Below, piece by piece: positions 21,838-32,442 of a DNA stretch of 64,000 bases. Origin of the DNA: Leishmania infantum JPCM5 (taxonomy: Eukaryota; Euglenozoa; Kinetoplastea; Trypanosomatida; Trypanosomatidae); the NCBI RefSeq assembly GCF_000002875.2, contig NC_009409.2:554627-618626 (forward strand), given 5' to 3'. Positions within the stretch are counted from its first letter, which is position 1. Each line of letters starts with the position of its first letter. The translations under genes were made by a program, and so were the position numbers. The notes below the pieces were generated by a model. The model saw only the letters and a list, made by a program, of their open reading frames with translations, had not been told where the DNA came from and made no database searches.

Positions 21838-23958
21838 TCACATCACCAGCTCGAACTCCGCGTTGTGCTGCTTCTTGCCCTTGCGCAAGTTGTCGCTGCG
21901 GTAGGTGCGAAAGACGTTGTTGCCGTCCTTGATCTGGTACAGCGTGTTGAGGCTCGTCGGTGTGCCAGCGTCGAAAGAGGCCACGTTCTTGAACACCGCG
22001 TTGTTCTTGTCAAGGCGCACAATGTTCACGACGACGTCCTCGCTGGACACCTTGGTCTGCGTGCGGAGCGCGATGACGTACTTCTTCTTTGGGACGTTGT
22101 TGCCGGTGCTGCTTTTCATGCGACGCGGAATGACGAGGTACTTGTGGGCCTTTGTGAACTTATAGTAGAGGGAGACAGAGCGAGACTCCTGGAAGAGGTA
22201 TTCGGTGCTCGGCTCCTCCGGGTTCTCGCTGGAGTTTGCTACCACCTTCTGCTGCGAGCCGTTGATGTCGCCCTCGGAAATGCTGATCATCACGCAAGCG
22301 TACTTGCTGTCCGGGTCGCTGGTCGGCAGCCCGCGGCAGTCCTTCTGGTGCAGCGAAATGTACGCCGGAAACTGCGACGTCTTGTTCACGATGATCAGCA
22401 GCGCGGTGTCGCACACAAGGTCCTCAAAGCTGCCGATGACGCGGTAGTCATACCACGAACGGAACCAGTGACCACGGCGGAAGCACACGGAGCCGCTGTC
22501 GAAGAACTTAGACACATCGCGCCACTCCATCCAGAAGATGCCATCCGCCTTCTTCTGAGGACGGCAGGCGAGCTTGATGAATGGGTAGCGGTTCCACAGC
22601 GGACTGTCATCTCCCCAGTCCCCGGTCCACTCCACATGCGACCCCCACGGGTTTCGGATCTTCAGCATGCACAGCCGGTGCAGTGGGAAGTGTTTCACGT
22701 CCAGCACCGAGTACGCGTGGCCGATGTTCAGGCCGGCCTTCTCAAAGAGCGCCTCCAACTGGTTTGCTGAGCGCTGCTTACCAGCCATCTTTAGGGCGCC
22801 GTTCGACGGGGTGGCAATGCAGATCAGGTACTTCTTCTCGTTCCACCAGTGGAGGGAGTCGAAGAGCTTCTTCCGTGTATCGGTGTCCGTCTGCGCTGTC
22901 CTCCACATGTTGCCAAAGTCGTAGGCCGGGAAGCCGGTGAGGTCCTCGAGGGCTTGCCACGGGTATCCAGCCACGATCGCCTGGTACGAACCGAAGACCT
23001 TCGCGTAGGCCTTCTCTGCAAAGGACACCCACAGCTCGTTCGGGTGGTTGCGGTTGCGCGCGAACACCGGCAACAGCTGCACGCTGGGCAAATACGAGTC
23101 GATGATGATGGTGCGCCACCACCCGCTTATGTTCAGGTTCACGCGCCACGCACCATGCTTTCGCTCCTGGCTGCGGATGCAGCAGCCGTGGCGGTTCTTA
23201 AAGATGCCCTTGATGGCGGCGTCGTGCTCGGCCAGCGCCGCAAGTGCGCAGAGGTAGTAGCAATCCCCGAGCTGACCCTGGCTAATGTCCTTGGGCGAGA
23301 TGTTGCCGAAGAGACGAATTTTCGGGTGCCACTTCTTCGGCAGGAAGTCTTCGGGGCGACGCCATGCGATCGTCTCCGGCCGCTTCAGGCACGCATCCGG
23401 GTCTGGGTCGATGCCAGGGCGGATCAGCGACTGAGAGGTGGGCGGAAAGGACGTGTCAACGTACATCTTGCCCTTTGTCCGTGCCACCTTCAGGAGTCGA
23501 TTTTGGTTGTTGACCTTCGGGTTTCTCTCGCGCAGCTTGCGCATCTCGGCGAGGTCGGCGCTGACCTGCGCTGCCGCCTTCTGACGCAGCTTCTGTCGGT
23601 ACGCATCGGTGAAGGCGATGCCGGAGTACTTTACGTTGAAGCCGTTCACCTCCTTGGTTTTCACCATGGCCTTGGTCTCGAGCGGGAACACGGACACGGT
23701 CGCGGTGCAGGCGCCGGAGTCATTCTTGCACACGAGTTCTGTGTCGCTCATCGCGACGATGTTCGAGCCATTGCCGAAGTCGGCTGTCACCTTCATCTGA
23801 TAGTCCTGCGTGTCGTTGTAGAAGTACCAGATATCGCCCTTGACGATCTTGAAGAGGCGGCCATCATTGAAGCACGGGGTGGTTTTACCCGAGACAAGAG
23901 GCCTGCCGAGCTTGTACTCCGGCTTCGCGTCACAGCAGCCGCAGCAACCGTTGCCCAT
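21838..23958 (-). CDS. Calpain-like cysteine peptidase, 706 aa, dually acylated N-terminus
   Basis: A clan CA family C2 protein. The start MGNGCCGCC fits N-myristoylation on Gly2 with palmitoylation on several cysteines, so it is likely bound to the plasma or flagellar membrane. Residues about 15-115 match the kinetoplastid-specific N-terminal calpain domain (DUF1935), with GKTTPCFNDGRLFKIVK. The peptidase core runs from about 200 to 500. Cys233 is in QGQLGDCYYLCALAAL, His414 in GHAYSVLDVKHF and Asn436 in KIRNPWGSHVEWTGDWGD. The C-H-N triad is therefore complete, whereas many trypanosomatid calpain-like proteins have lost residues. The tail (500-706) is a beta-rich domain III-like region with no EF-hands. 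Roles in morphogenesis or signalling are known for the family; this member's target is unknown. Confidence 0.93.
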   Translation of the reverse strand: MGNGCCGCCDAKPEYKLGRPLVSGKTTPCFNDGRLFKIVKGDIWYFYNDTQDYQMKVTADFGNGSNIVAMSDTELVCKNDSGACTATVSVFPLETKAMVKTKEVNGFNVKYSGIAFTDAYRQKLRQKAAAQVSADLAEMRKLRERNPKVNNQNRLLKVARTKGKMYVDTSFPPTSQSLIRPGIDPDPDACLKRPETIAWRRPEDFLPKKWHPKIRLFGNISPKDISQGQLGDCYYLCALAALAEHDAAIKGIFKNRHGCCIRSQERKHGAWRVNLNISGWWRTIIIDSYLPSVQLLPVFARNRNHPNELWVSFAEKAYAKVFGSYQAIVAGYPWQALEDLTGFPAYDFGNMWRTAQTDTDTRKKLFDSLHWWNEKKYLICIATPSNGALKMAGKQRSANQLEALFEKAGLNIGHAYSVLDVKHFPLHRLCMLKIRNPWGSHVEWTGDWGDDSPLWNRYPFIKLACRPQKKADGIFWMEWRDVSKFFDSGSVCFRRGHWFRSWYDYRVIGSFEDLVCDTALLIIVNKTSQFPAYISLHQKDCRGLPTSDPDSKYACVMISISEGDINGSQQKVVANSSENPEEPSTEYLFQESRSVSLYYKFTKAHKYLVIPRRMKSSTGNNVPKKKYVIALRTQTKVSSEDVVVNIVRLDKNNAVFKNVASFDAGTPTSLNTLYQIKDGNNVFRTYRSDNLRKGKKQHNAEFELVM

Positions 23959-25080
23959 CTCCGTGACCTCCCCTGTGAGTGGGCCACCTCACTCTGCGTG
24001 CGACGCGCGTCCCTTTCACTATCTTCCTCTCGGAGGAACAGCGACCGCGACAACGAAGTGGCCGGCAAGTGTAGTGATCTGCGCTGCGGCAAGATTGATG
24101 GCACACACACACACACACACAGAGGGAGAGGCAAGGGGAGGGGGCAGACAGGCACACTCACTCGACACATGCCAACACAGACAAGACCTAAAAACGAAGA
24201 GCGTCGAGGGAGAGGAGGGATGGGGCGGCTGTGATGACGCATCGCGTGGGTGAGCGATGATGCAGTAGATAGACGCGAGAGAGGGCGAGCGAGCGAGTGG
24301 CAGACCAGTTCGGTACGGCGTGTAAATCGAAAGAGAAAAAAGATGAAAACGGTTCCAGAGAAGATACACATAAACACAGCTGGGGAGGGGGAGGTGAGGT
24401 GAGGTGAGGGGAGGGGAGGGGAGGGAGGGAAGGAATGAGGGGCGGCGGCGATGCTTGCGCACCCATGCTTTTATGTACGTGCCTGAAGAGGTGCGATTGG
24501 GCGGTGGTGGTTGGATGGATGAAAGGTGAAGATCAAGGGAGAAAAAGAGCAGAGGAGAGGTACGTAGATGCACGCACGCACACACGCCGCCAGCGTGGAG
24601 ACACACAGCGAGGACGCGGCTATGGCATAGGAGGTATCGGAGAGACTGATCACGTCTACGCAGCATGCAGCGCTGCATTCATCATCTCTTCCAGCGCTGC
24701 GACTGCCTTAGGCGAAGGACGTCTTAATCTTCCATCCTGGCTTCATTTTGTACGTGTGCGTGCGCGCGCCTATAGATGTACTCCAGGCAATACAACACCG
24801 ACTCCACACACGCACGTCTGTGCCTCTGCACACGCGCCACGATGATCAGAGCTGGAGACGAGGGAGGGGGAGGGGCGGAATGGCGATGTTTGGGGTACGG
24901 CAGCCATCGCTGAACCCGACTTCTACGTAAGCGCAGCCACGCACAGACACACACACACGCACAGGGGAGGTGGGTGGATGCATGAGAAAAAAAAGGAGGG
25001 AGGGAAGACGGGGTACACTCGCTCGCATCATCGGCCTCAATGCACAGTGCGCCCTTCTTCCCTCCCTCTCTGCCTCTCTT
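23959..25080. other. Intergenic spacer with G-run/polypyrimidine tract
   Basis: No gene seen. It includes CA repeats at 24100-24120 and 24948-24962 and the G-tract cluster described separately. Confidence 0.55.
24379..24434 (-). promoter_or_regulatory. Candidate polypyrimidine tract for trans-splicing of the calpain gene
   Basis: On the minus strand this is an almost uninterrupted run of C and T about 430 nt before the calpain ATG. In trypanosomatids such tracts direct spliced-leader addition at the next AG. The plus strand has four or more G-runs of 3-5 with short loops, so it could also fold as a G-quadruplex in DNA. The exact AG is not determined. Confidence 0.4.
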
Positions 25081-28000
25081 CTACAGCACCTCCTTCGTCA
25101 GTGCAAGCGCTAAACGGAGAGACCGCGAGGCGTCTTGGTGCACCACTAGCTGCTGGAAGCAGGCGCATGTGTCGAGCGGGCGCTCCGCCATGCACGTCAG
25201 ACGTAGCATGCTCTCTTGCACCTCACGCGTCTCTGCCCGCGCAAACTGCTTCGCAAAGGCCGTCGACCACGTCGCCATGCTCACCGTGACGATGCGCATC
25301 TGCAGGCTGGTTGCCTGATGCTGCTGGGACATCGCAGCGGGGGAGCTAAGTGCGTGCACGGTGGCAGCCACCTCTGGATTTGTTGAAAAGCCCAAGAGGT
25401 ACTGGAGCGCCACCGCGGTGCACACGCTGACCTCGATCTCGCCGAGCTGGTGAAGGGCATTGGCAAAGAATCCGTGCAGCATCTCGGTTATCATGGCCTC
25501 CGACTCGGCTGCTGACTGCTGCGCTGCGGCGCCTTCGCCGAAGGCGCCACGACTAGTGAGAAAGAGCGCCGACGCCGCCTCCACGTCTTTGGTGAGAGCT
25601 GCACACTTTTCTCGCACGTATCGATGGAGGTCGCGGATGCGCGGGGTGGCCGGAATGGTGTAGTGTGCCGCCTCTGGGGTGGAAAGCGGCATTCGTGAAC
25701 TCCGATCGGCCTTGTGAGAAGGACGACCACGCCCACTGGGTTGATTGGCTCCGTCGTCCCCGAGGACACAGCGGTGGCACAGCATATGGTGCAGCGCGTT
25801 GGCGATGGAGGCGTTGCTCACCTCTAGAAGCAACTCCTCAGTTGGCATGGCAGCGAGCCAGGCAAGAATTTTGGTGGCCTGCTCGAGTGGTTGAAAGAGA
25901 CCGTGGACAATGTCATCACGAGAGCGAGGGGTCGCCCGACGCCACAGAGACCACCACACATGTGCCGAGCCCTTACCGCCACTGGCTCCACATTCTTTCT
26001 GCTGCCGTTGCATGCGCTCTGACAGGTAGTCGTTGTCGCTGAGGGACCGTGAGGGCCTTTCCACCGACGGCGAGGTAGTTGATTCGGCTCCGGCCGAAGC
26101 GACGAAGTCGCGAGGACTGTGCCACTGCACAAAGTCAGGAAAGCGCACGATCCGGCCCTCGTGTGCCTTGTTCACGTACAGGAAAAAGCACATGTCATTG
26201 TAGAGCGCGTCCGTCTGCAGCCACTCGACGCTGGCGCTCTCCACGGCGGTCGCGTCGAGGGAGTTGAGCTCCACCGCGCGTTTCACCACCTCATCCGCCG
26301 TGGTCGGCGGCTGTGGCAGGGGCGGAGGGACGCACAGCACTTCGCCGTTCGTGATGAGGTACCGGACCGGGCTTGCGGTCAGTGAGGTAGCCGCCACGTT
26401 CTCTTCCGCCTTCGTGCTCGCCGCGGGCGTAGCTGTAGTCGGCGAACCGTTGTCCTCCAATGAACGCAGGAGTGCCTCTTGCGCGTAGCGCAGCAGCTGC
26501 AGCTTCTGCGTCAGCAGCGGTCGACCAAGGTCGACGGGCGGGTCTTCTGGAGGCATGGCCAAGCAGTCCAAAAGGCGCTGCCAGCTCTTTTTTTTCTGCT
26601 CATGCGGGGCATCCAGCAAAAGTCGATGAAGGGCATCGAGGCACAGTCGCCAGAGCGCCTGCACATCTGTCGGATGCGGCACCTGCGTCGCACAGACGAA
26701 GGCGAAGCGGGCGAAGAAGGAGTCGGGGAAGTAACTGCGGCGCAGATCCTTTTCGTGCTCTGCGCCGCCTTTGCGTTGTTGCCTGTGCGGCGCGCTCGTC
26801 TCACCGGAGCAGCATTGCTGGTGCGCCTCCCACTCCCCCCAGAGACTGCGCAGGTGACGCGCCACCACTGCCTCGCTTCGCTTGCCGCTCAGCGCCGCGA
26901 GAGCGGCCCCAGGGGACTGCGGAAGGCCGGGGTCGCCGTCTCCGTAGACATTCGCGTCGTCGCCGCCACGGGCGTCATCGTCGTCGCCCGATGTCAGGGG
27001 TGCGGCGAAGCGCTGGATGAGGGACTCCTGCAGCGTCACTTTGGCATCTGCCCACTCCACAATACAGGCCGCCAAGTCGCGCAGCTGCGCCTCGCTGCAG
27101 CGGCCGCCGCTACGCTCGTCCGCGCCGCTTTCGTCTTTGTCGCCGGCGCCTTCGTCGTCTCCGGGCCGCTGCACTTGATCCGTGACTACACCTCGCCCAC
27201 CGCTGCCCTCGTTGCCGTCACGCGCGGAGATAGTTCTGCGCGCCGCAGTAGCGTTTGTGAGGGACTCCAGATAGCCCCCTAGCAAAACCTCTGCGAGGTG
27301 CTCACTCACGCCATGCTGGATGTCCTTGTCGTCGCGCACCACTGCCTGCGCCGTAATGGAGCACTTACGCTGTACTGCCTGCGCCGCCGAAGCGCTGCTG
27401 AACGCCAGCACGGCAGGAGGTGCGGTCCCGGGTGCTGTTGTGGTGAGGGCGTACTGGAAGGGATCGAGGTGGCTGGCCCGTCCGACAGCTTCGTGTGCCT
27501 CGATATCTTGCAGCTGGTTCCACTGAAAGTGAAACCGCACGTGCTTCAGCGGAGGGGCGGCAGTGCCAAAGTCGTGGGTAAAGGCGCCACACAGGAGTCG
27601 GGCGTACTCGTTCTCGCGACGCAGCACGCTCTCCCAGGTGAGGGACGAGGACGCGGCAGAGAGCGGAACGCCGTCGCCGTCTGCGGCTTGGGCGTCGTCA
27701 GCGTGATTGCCGCCGCTGTTGGGCTTGCTGTCCGTAGACAGTCCATATGGTTGAAACTTCCACGGCACCGGCAGTACGTACTTCTTCCACAGGGACACGC
27801 AGATACCGTCGAAGTCGTCGCTGCGGATGCGACTGTGCTGTCCAACATGCAACTGGAAAAGGTCGATGTAGTCGGAGAGGGACTGACAGTGCTCCGGAAC
27901 GCGTCCAAAGGCGTCCGCGAGGAATCGCGTGGTGAAGCTGCGTTGATGCAAGAGCAACCACTCAGCGGCACTGATCGTCGGAGACGGCGACGACGGGGGC

Positions 28001-28833
28001 ACTGACAATGGCGGCAGCGCGGCACATGTGGGCAGCGGTGGAGCGACACCAACGAAGGTCTGCTTGTACGAGTCCCCGGCGGGGGCGAAGCACGGCGCAC
28101 ATCCGTCTGGGTAAAAGAACGGCGAGGGCAGCAGACTCGTCGCCAGGGCCTGTTGCTGATGTGAAGGCTGCGCACAACCAGGTGCTGCAGCGCGGCGGGA
28201 TGCCGGGCACAGCCGAAGGACGCCACCCTTGACCCGGTTCTTCTGCTGCTGGAGCAGCATCTGCCGCACTGCTGTGGAGAGCAGCGACAGCAAATAGCTG
28301 GTTTCGCTCTCCCGGTACGACGCACTCACAACGGCCTTCTTTATGAGAAAGAAGAGTGGGGTGCAGTACTGCTGCATGATGGGATGAGTCGCATCGCGGA
28401 CGTGCACCTCCACCGCAATCGACAGGTCCTTGTCGAGCGATATGGGGTCCGCCGCGTAGAGGGAGATGGTTCTGCCAAATACCTTCGACGCAGTAGAGAG
28501 GTTGGCCGCCTCGCCATTCACTGAGAGAGACGCGGGAGATGACGAAGTAGTCGTAGGCGACGCCGGTGACGAGGAGGAAGCTGCGGCACCATTCTCAATG
28601 TCTGCCCCGCTCTTCCTGTCCGCAGGTGCGTCGCCGCCCGCTGCCGCTGAAACGGGGGCCACGAGGAAAGACTGCAAGAGAGGTTCCCCGTCAAACAAGG
28701 CTGCCAGGTATTGCTCAATCACCTTGACGTGCTCCTCGAAGCTGTTGGCGCAACTGAAGTCCTCGATAAGGAGCGGAATCTCCTCCGATGGCGCCTCAGG
28801 CGGCGACTCGCTGCGCGTATACATCGTCTCCAT
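25081..28833 (-). CDS. RAB3GAP1: RAB3GAP1-like protein (Rab3 GTPase-activating protein catalytic subunit), 1250 aa
   Basis: The diagnostic piece is RFPDFVQWHSPRDF near residue 905, equivalent to the FVRWYSPRDY motif of the Rab3GAP1 catalytic region. Shortly after it comes a helical block with QPLEQATKILAWLAAMPTEE. The N-terminus has an early EDFSCANSFEEHVKVIEQYL, also in family style. Human RAB3GAP1 is 981 residues, and the extra length here is low-complexity linkers rich in S, A, G and D (for example about 85-115 and 550-610). In animals the RAB3GAP1/2 complex inactivates Rab3 and activates Rab18 at the ER. A Rab-regulating role in secretion or autophagy is inferred. The frame opens earlier only with GTG, so ATG 28833 is used. 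Confidence 0.82.
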   Translation of the reverse strand: METMYTRSESPPEAPSEEIPLLIEDFSCANSFEEHVKVIEQYLAALFDGEPLLQSFLVAPVSAAAGGDAPADRKSGADIENGAAASSSSPASPTTTSSSPASLSVNGEAANLSTASKVFGRTISLYAADPISLDKDLSIAVEVHVRDATHPIMQQYCTPLFFLIKKAVVSASYRESETSYLLSLLSTAVRQMLLQQQKNRVKGGVLRLCPASRRAAAPGCAQPSHQQQALATSLLPSPFFYPDGCAPCFAPAGDSYKQTFVGVAPPLPTCAALPPLSVPPSSPSPTISAAEWLLLHQRSFTTRFLADAFGRVPEHCQSLSDYIDLFQLHVGQHSRIRSDDFDGICVSLWKKYVLPVPWKFQPYGLSTDSKPNSGGNHADDAQAADGDGVPLSAASSSLTWESVLRRENEYARLLCGAFTHDFGTAAPPLKHVRFHFQWNQLQDIEAHEAVGRASHLDPFQYALTTTAPGTAPPAVLAFSSASAAQAVQRKCSITAQAVVRDDKDIQHGVSEHLAEVLLGGYLESLTNATAARRTISARDGNEGSGGRGVVTDQVQRPGDDEGAGDKDESGADERSGGRCSEAQLRDLAACIVEWADAKVTLQESLIQRFAAPLTSGDDDDARGGDDANVYGDGDPGLPQSPGAALAALSGKRSEAVVARHLRSLWGEWEAHQQCCSGETSAPHRQQRKGGAEHEKDLRRSYFPDSFFARFAFVCATQVPHPTDVQALWRLCLDALHRLLLDAPHEQKKKSWQRLLDCLAMPPEDPPVDLGRPLLTQKLQLLRYAQEALLRSLEDNGSPTTATPAASTKAEENVAATSLTASPVRYLITNGEVLCVPPPLPQPPTTADEVVKRAVELNSLDATAVESASVEWLQTDALYNDMCFFLYVNKAHEGRIVRFPDFVQWHSPRDFVASAGAESTTSPSVERPSRSLSDNDYLSERMQRQQKECGASGGKGSAHVWWSLWRRATPRSRDDIVHGLFQPLEQATKILAWLAAMPTEELLLEVSNASIANALHHMLCHRCVLGDDGANQPSGRGRPSHKADRSSRMPLSTPEAAHYTIPATPRIRDLHRYVREKCAALTKDVEAASALFLTSRGAFGEGAAAQQSAAESEAMITEMLHGFFANALHQLGEIEVSVCTAVALQYLLGFSTNPEVAATVHALSSPAAMSQQHQATSLQMRIVTVSMATWSTAFAKQFARAETREVQESMLRLTCMAERPLDTCACFQQLVVHQDASRSLRLALALTKEVL

Positions 28834-29666
28834 GGCTGATACGCAGCAGGTGGTGCTGCTATTCTTGTGGTGGCGGTGCACAAAATGACACAGGAGGGGG
28901 ACGGCGAAGGGTGGGGGCTGGGGCGCCTGGACGCGCCGCGAACGTCAGTTGCTATGACGGACTTGGGGCGACGGGGATTGGAGGAGGGGAGGGGAACGCN
29001 CCCAGAAGGGGGGACCTCAAGGCAAAGCTAGTGGAGATGTTCGACCCGCGGCAAACGGGTGTGGTGGTGGGCTGTGTGTGTGTGTGTGTGTACGGAGAAC
29101 GGAGAAGGTGGGAGTGGTGGAAGTACGTACGAGGTTGATGTCGTTAGGGGAGGGGGTGCGATACGAGAGTAAGGAGGCGAGGCAGGAGGTGCCCATTGCG
29201 TCCATCAGCCTGTGTACCACTACCTTCTCCCTGCCCTAACCTTATCTGAATCCCCAATACCGGTTACTGCAATACTGGCAGGCAGCATCCATAAGGACGC
29301 TATTCAGCAGCTGAGGCACACTGCCATGCTAGTTGCCACCTTTGCTTTCCGCTGCTTCCCGCCCCCAACAGGAAGCGGAAAGGTGGGAGTGGAGGCTGCG
29401 CACATCCAGCTGTACTGCTGTGCGAGACTCCCCCCCTTCTCACCGAGTACCTCGTGAGGTGCTCTCTGATGGCGTGTAAAGAACGGTGGGTTTTTGCCAG
29501 AGAGCAGCAACGCATAAGACCACACACACACACACACAAACACACACACAGCGCACATACTGAAGCCCGTTCCCGCACCCACTCGCCTCCCCTCTCGTGT
29601 CCCTTGCCCCACCTCCCGCTCCCAGTCACCGAAGAGGCTTGGTGGATTGGTGGGAGGATGAGGTTC
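28834..29666. other. Intergenic spacer with one ambiguous base
   Basis: No gene seen. Contains an undetermined base (N) at 29000 and CA/TG repeats near 29074-29090 and 29522-29550. It comprises the RAB3GAP1 leader and the NSUN6-like gene 3' flank. Confidence 0.6.
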
Positions 29667-31793
29667 TTACGCGTCCGTGTAGCCGCTGCAGAGAAACACA
29701 GCGACGAAAAAACCCACGCCGTCTTCAGATATGTCGTCGTACATGTCGAGTGGCCGAGGCATAAAACGCAGCAACAGCAGCGGATCCGCCGACGATAGCC
29801 CTTCTGCAGCAGCTGCCCGCTCCTTGGCCAGTTGCACTTCAGTAATCTCATTTTGCAAGAGGCAAGAGCAGGGAAAAGCGCTGCCGTGACTCCCGTCGGT
29901 GCCGTGCTGGGCACCGTAGCTGCGGACGGCAGAGAGGTCGCACAGCGCACGCTGGGCCGCCGTCCTGGCACGGGCGAGACGCACGGAGGGGTAGGTGCAG
30001 AGAAAGTGCAAAACGTTCGCTTCGTTCTCTTCCAGCGTCGTGGTGCAGGTGCTGTACACAATTACGCCAGGCGACGCCGGCGAGCCGCGGATGTGGCGGA
30101 TGCAGGAGTCGAACAGTTTGCGCTGGTAGTCGGCTGACCGTTGGATGGAGGCAATGGACTGCGCGTGGGGCATCAGCTTTGGCCGCAGACCCATGCCGGT
30201 GCACGGGGGGTCTAGTAAGACTGCATCGAAGCTGTCCGTGTGTGACGCGGCGCTGCCGTCACTGCTTCCGGCTGCCTCGGTGAGCTTGCGCTTGAGAAAC
30301 TTGTTCGTGTCGACGCAGTGAGACTCCAGCACCCGCGTCACGTATGGAACATCGGCTGCCGAGGTACTGTTCAATGAGGGCGACGCAGACGGCGCAGCGA
30401 GGTGGGATGCGAAGTGGCGGTGAAGGAGGCGCATTAGCTGCTCTTGGCGGGGTCGGCTACGCTCGCAGCACACCACTCGAAACGGTTCTGTGGCGGATGG
30501 GAGAGGGATCGCTGCCTCTGCCATCGCCGTCCTCTCCTGCTCGGCCCGCTCCTGCAGCAGCGACAGCAAGAGACTCGTCTTGCCCCCCGGCGCGGCGCAC
30601 GCGTCGAGGATAGTGCACGGTGCAGGCGAGCGGCCCTGGTCCGCGTCGTCGCTGTGCGTCCACGCACGGCGGAGGGCGGCTGGCGAGAGATGCTGGACCA
30701 GGAGCGCCACCGGAACCATGCTAGAGTAGTTTTGCAGGAAGAACGCATCTGCTGCCCTTTCTTCTCCCTCTTCTACGCCTGGCGATGGTGGTTGCGGTAG
30801 TGGTGTGCTGGTGCGCGCATGGCTGTCTTCGGTGTCCTTCATGATTCCGAGCAGAGCACGCAGGGTGGCGCGAGAGGGCTGCCCTTGCGGTGTCCACTCC
30901 ATCTGCAGCGCGGTGCCATGGGTCGATCGGCTCATGACGGTTTTCCACTCCATGCACATCACACCACTGCCGATGCACACGAGAAAGGTAGAGCGGCCTG
31001 CCAGCGCGCCCACTTGCTGGTGTTTGTCTTGGTAATCGAGATCCATATCGAGGGGTTCGAACTGCTCGGCCGGGAGGGTGGCTCCGGTGGGCAGCGCGCA
31101 GACAAGACGACGCGGTGCCTCTGCACTCCCGTTCTGCGCCTCGTCTCCCGTGTCTGCAACGCGCTCCACGTAGAAGGCCACAACCGCGCGCTCTCCGGCG
31201 TGGAAAGGGCGAGAGGCCGTCACGATACCCGGTGCATAAAGGTCGCTGCCCCGCAGTACCGCCTCTGCCGCCCCCGCATCTACCACGAGAACGAGCGGTC
31301 TACTCGGCTGCTTACGACTCGTTTCTGAGTTTGATGTGCCTGTCGGCGAAGAGGAGGCGGTGCTCGAGGTGCGGAGGAGCGGCCACAGCGTGAGATGCTC
31401 TGTCTGCGGCTTTACACACAGGCAAAACGGCAGACCAATGGTGGCGAGACGTGATGGCCGTGCGAAGCGGGAGGCCAAAGTCGCTGCAGCCGGGGTGGTG
31501 GGGGTCACCGTCGGCGACGACAGCGGGAACTCTTCAAGAAGATCAGTGAGGTGAGCCTCGATGCGGCTGCCGACACACCGCACGTTCGTCGTGATAGGTG
31601 GGACGGCGTACAGCACCTCGTGCGACACGGATGCGTCTCTCCAGCATGGCTGCGCACCAGAGATGGACTTGGGCGAGGAGGACGCGCCAGAGCAGAGGCC
31701 AAGTGGACCCCAGACGGTCTGCCGCAGATGCTCTGTTGTGGTTGGCGAAGAGTACTGGTAAACGTACCGCGCATAGGCATCCAGGCTAATCAT
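29667..31793 (-). CDS. NSUN6: NSUN6-like RNA m5C methyltransferase, 708 aa
   Basis: A NOL1/NOP2/Sun family enzyme. A PUA-like segment lies near residues 180-290 (YAPGIVTASRPFHAGERAVV), inserted before the Rossmann core as in NSUN6. SAM-binding motif I is DACAAPGGKTSLLLSLL near 400. Motif IV is LLDPPCTGMGLRPK near 530 and motif VI is YSTCTTTLEENEANV near 580, which hold the two cysteines used for catalysis and product release. The GLRPK and YSTCT-TLxENE details favour NSUN6 over other NSUNs. Human NSUN6 methylates C72 of certain tRNAs and some mRNAs; the substrate here is inferred. Starting at ATG 31793 (MISLDAYARYVYQ) drops 111 spacer-like upstream residues. Linkers rich in S, T and A lengthen the core. 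Confidence 0.88.
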   Translation of the reverse strand: MISLDAYARYVYQYSSPTTTEHLRQTVWGPLGLCSGASSSPKSISGAQPCWRDASVSHEVLYAVPPITTNVRCVGSRIEAHLTDLLEEFPLSSPTVTPTTPAAATLASRFARPSRLATIGLPFCLCVKPQTEHLTLWPLLRTSSTASSSPTGTSNSETSRKQPSRPLVLVVDAGAAEAVLRGSDLYAPGIVTASRPFHAGERAVVAFYVERVADTGDEAQNGSAEAPRRLVCALPTGATLPAEQFEPLDMDLDYQDKHQQVGALAGRSTFLVCIGSGVMCMEWKTVMSRSTHGTALQMEWTPQGQPSRATLRALLGIMKDTEDSHARTSTPLPQPPSPGVEEGEERAADAFFLQNYSSMVPVALLVQHLSPAALRRAWTHSDDADQGRSPAPCTILDACAAPGGKTSLLLSLLQERAEQERTAMAEAAIPLPSATEPFRVVCCERSRPRQEQLMRLLHRHFASHLAAPSASPSLNSTSAADVPYVTRVLESHCVDTNKFLKRKLTEAAGSSDGSAASHTDSFDAVLLDPPCTGMGLRPKLMPHAQSIASIQRSADYQRKLFDSCIRHIRGSPASPGVIVYSTCTTTLEENEANVLHFLCTYPSVRLARARTAAQRALCDLSAVRSYGAQHGTDGSHGSAFPCSCLLQNEITEVQLAKERAAAAEGLSSADPLLLLRFMPRPLDMYDDISEDGVGFFVAVFLCSGYTDA

Positions 31794-32442
31794 GATTTTG
31801 TGTGAGGAGGAGGTTCGAGAGACACGGATGCAGTGGAGGGGGGGGGCTGCTTCTCGCCTTTGTCGTTCTCCTCGACGGTGCCACTCCGGGGCCCTTGCCA
31901 GGTCTCCTGTGAGAGGAGGATGTGTGCCCTGCCGTGCGCTTATGCTAAGGCGGTGGGAGAAAAGGGAGAGGGAGGGAGAGGCATGGGGGCGAGTGGACAG
32001 CGTGTGTGTGTGAAGGGGGAGGGGAGGCGGCGTCGCAAGGCAGCCGGTGAGACTGCCTGGCCTTCGCAGAAAATTAACTGCAGAACATAGCTTCGTATGT
32101 TTGGCACCGCCGCCAACGCTGGTCACAGGTCATCAGGGTGTTTCTCTGATGGCGGTTGGCGCAGTGGCGGGCAAAGACGGCACGGCGTGAGCGACGCATG
32201 AGCGATGAGCCGGGATGGGGCGAGAGGGTATTGCAATCACCGCACCGATGTGTGTTTGACTCACCTCATCCAAGCAATGTAAAACACAGCTGAAGAACAT
32301 CTACGTTGGTGTCGGCTGACAGGGACGACGTTTCATCAAGTCAAGTCTGGGTCGCTCTGTCAGTGGACGTGCGTGCGCGTTGTTCTGCGGTCGCATTGGC
32401 GTGTGCCCCGGCCTTCTCTCCCGCCTGCACGAGCCAGCCCCT
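31794..32442. other. Intergenic spacer
   Basis: About 650 bp with no gene seen. The upstream extension of the NSUN6-like frame reads through part of it but has the composition of a leader. Confidence 0.5.

Noticed and set aside
22849..24234. Plus-strand frame of 461 codons antisense to the calpain gene
   Set aside because: Shadow of the high-GC calpain coding sequence; the minus frame has clear catalytic motifs and this one has none.
28834..28881. Upstream extension of the RAB3GAP1-like protein
   Set aside because: It begins with GTG. The first ATG at 28833 is preferred, and GTG/TTG starts were also dropped for the IKS-type kinase, the 547-aa protein and the small tail-anchored protein.
29000..29000. 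Ambiguous base N
   Set aside because: Lies in a spacer outside any gene; noted as a quality flag only.
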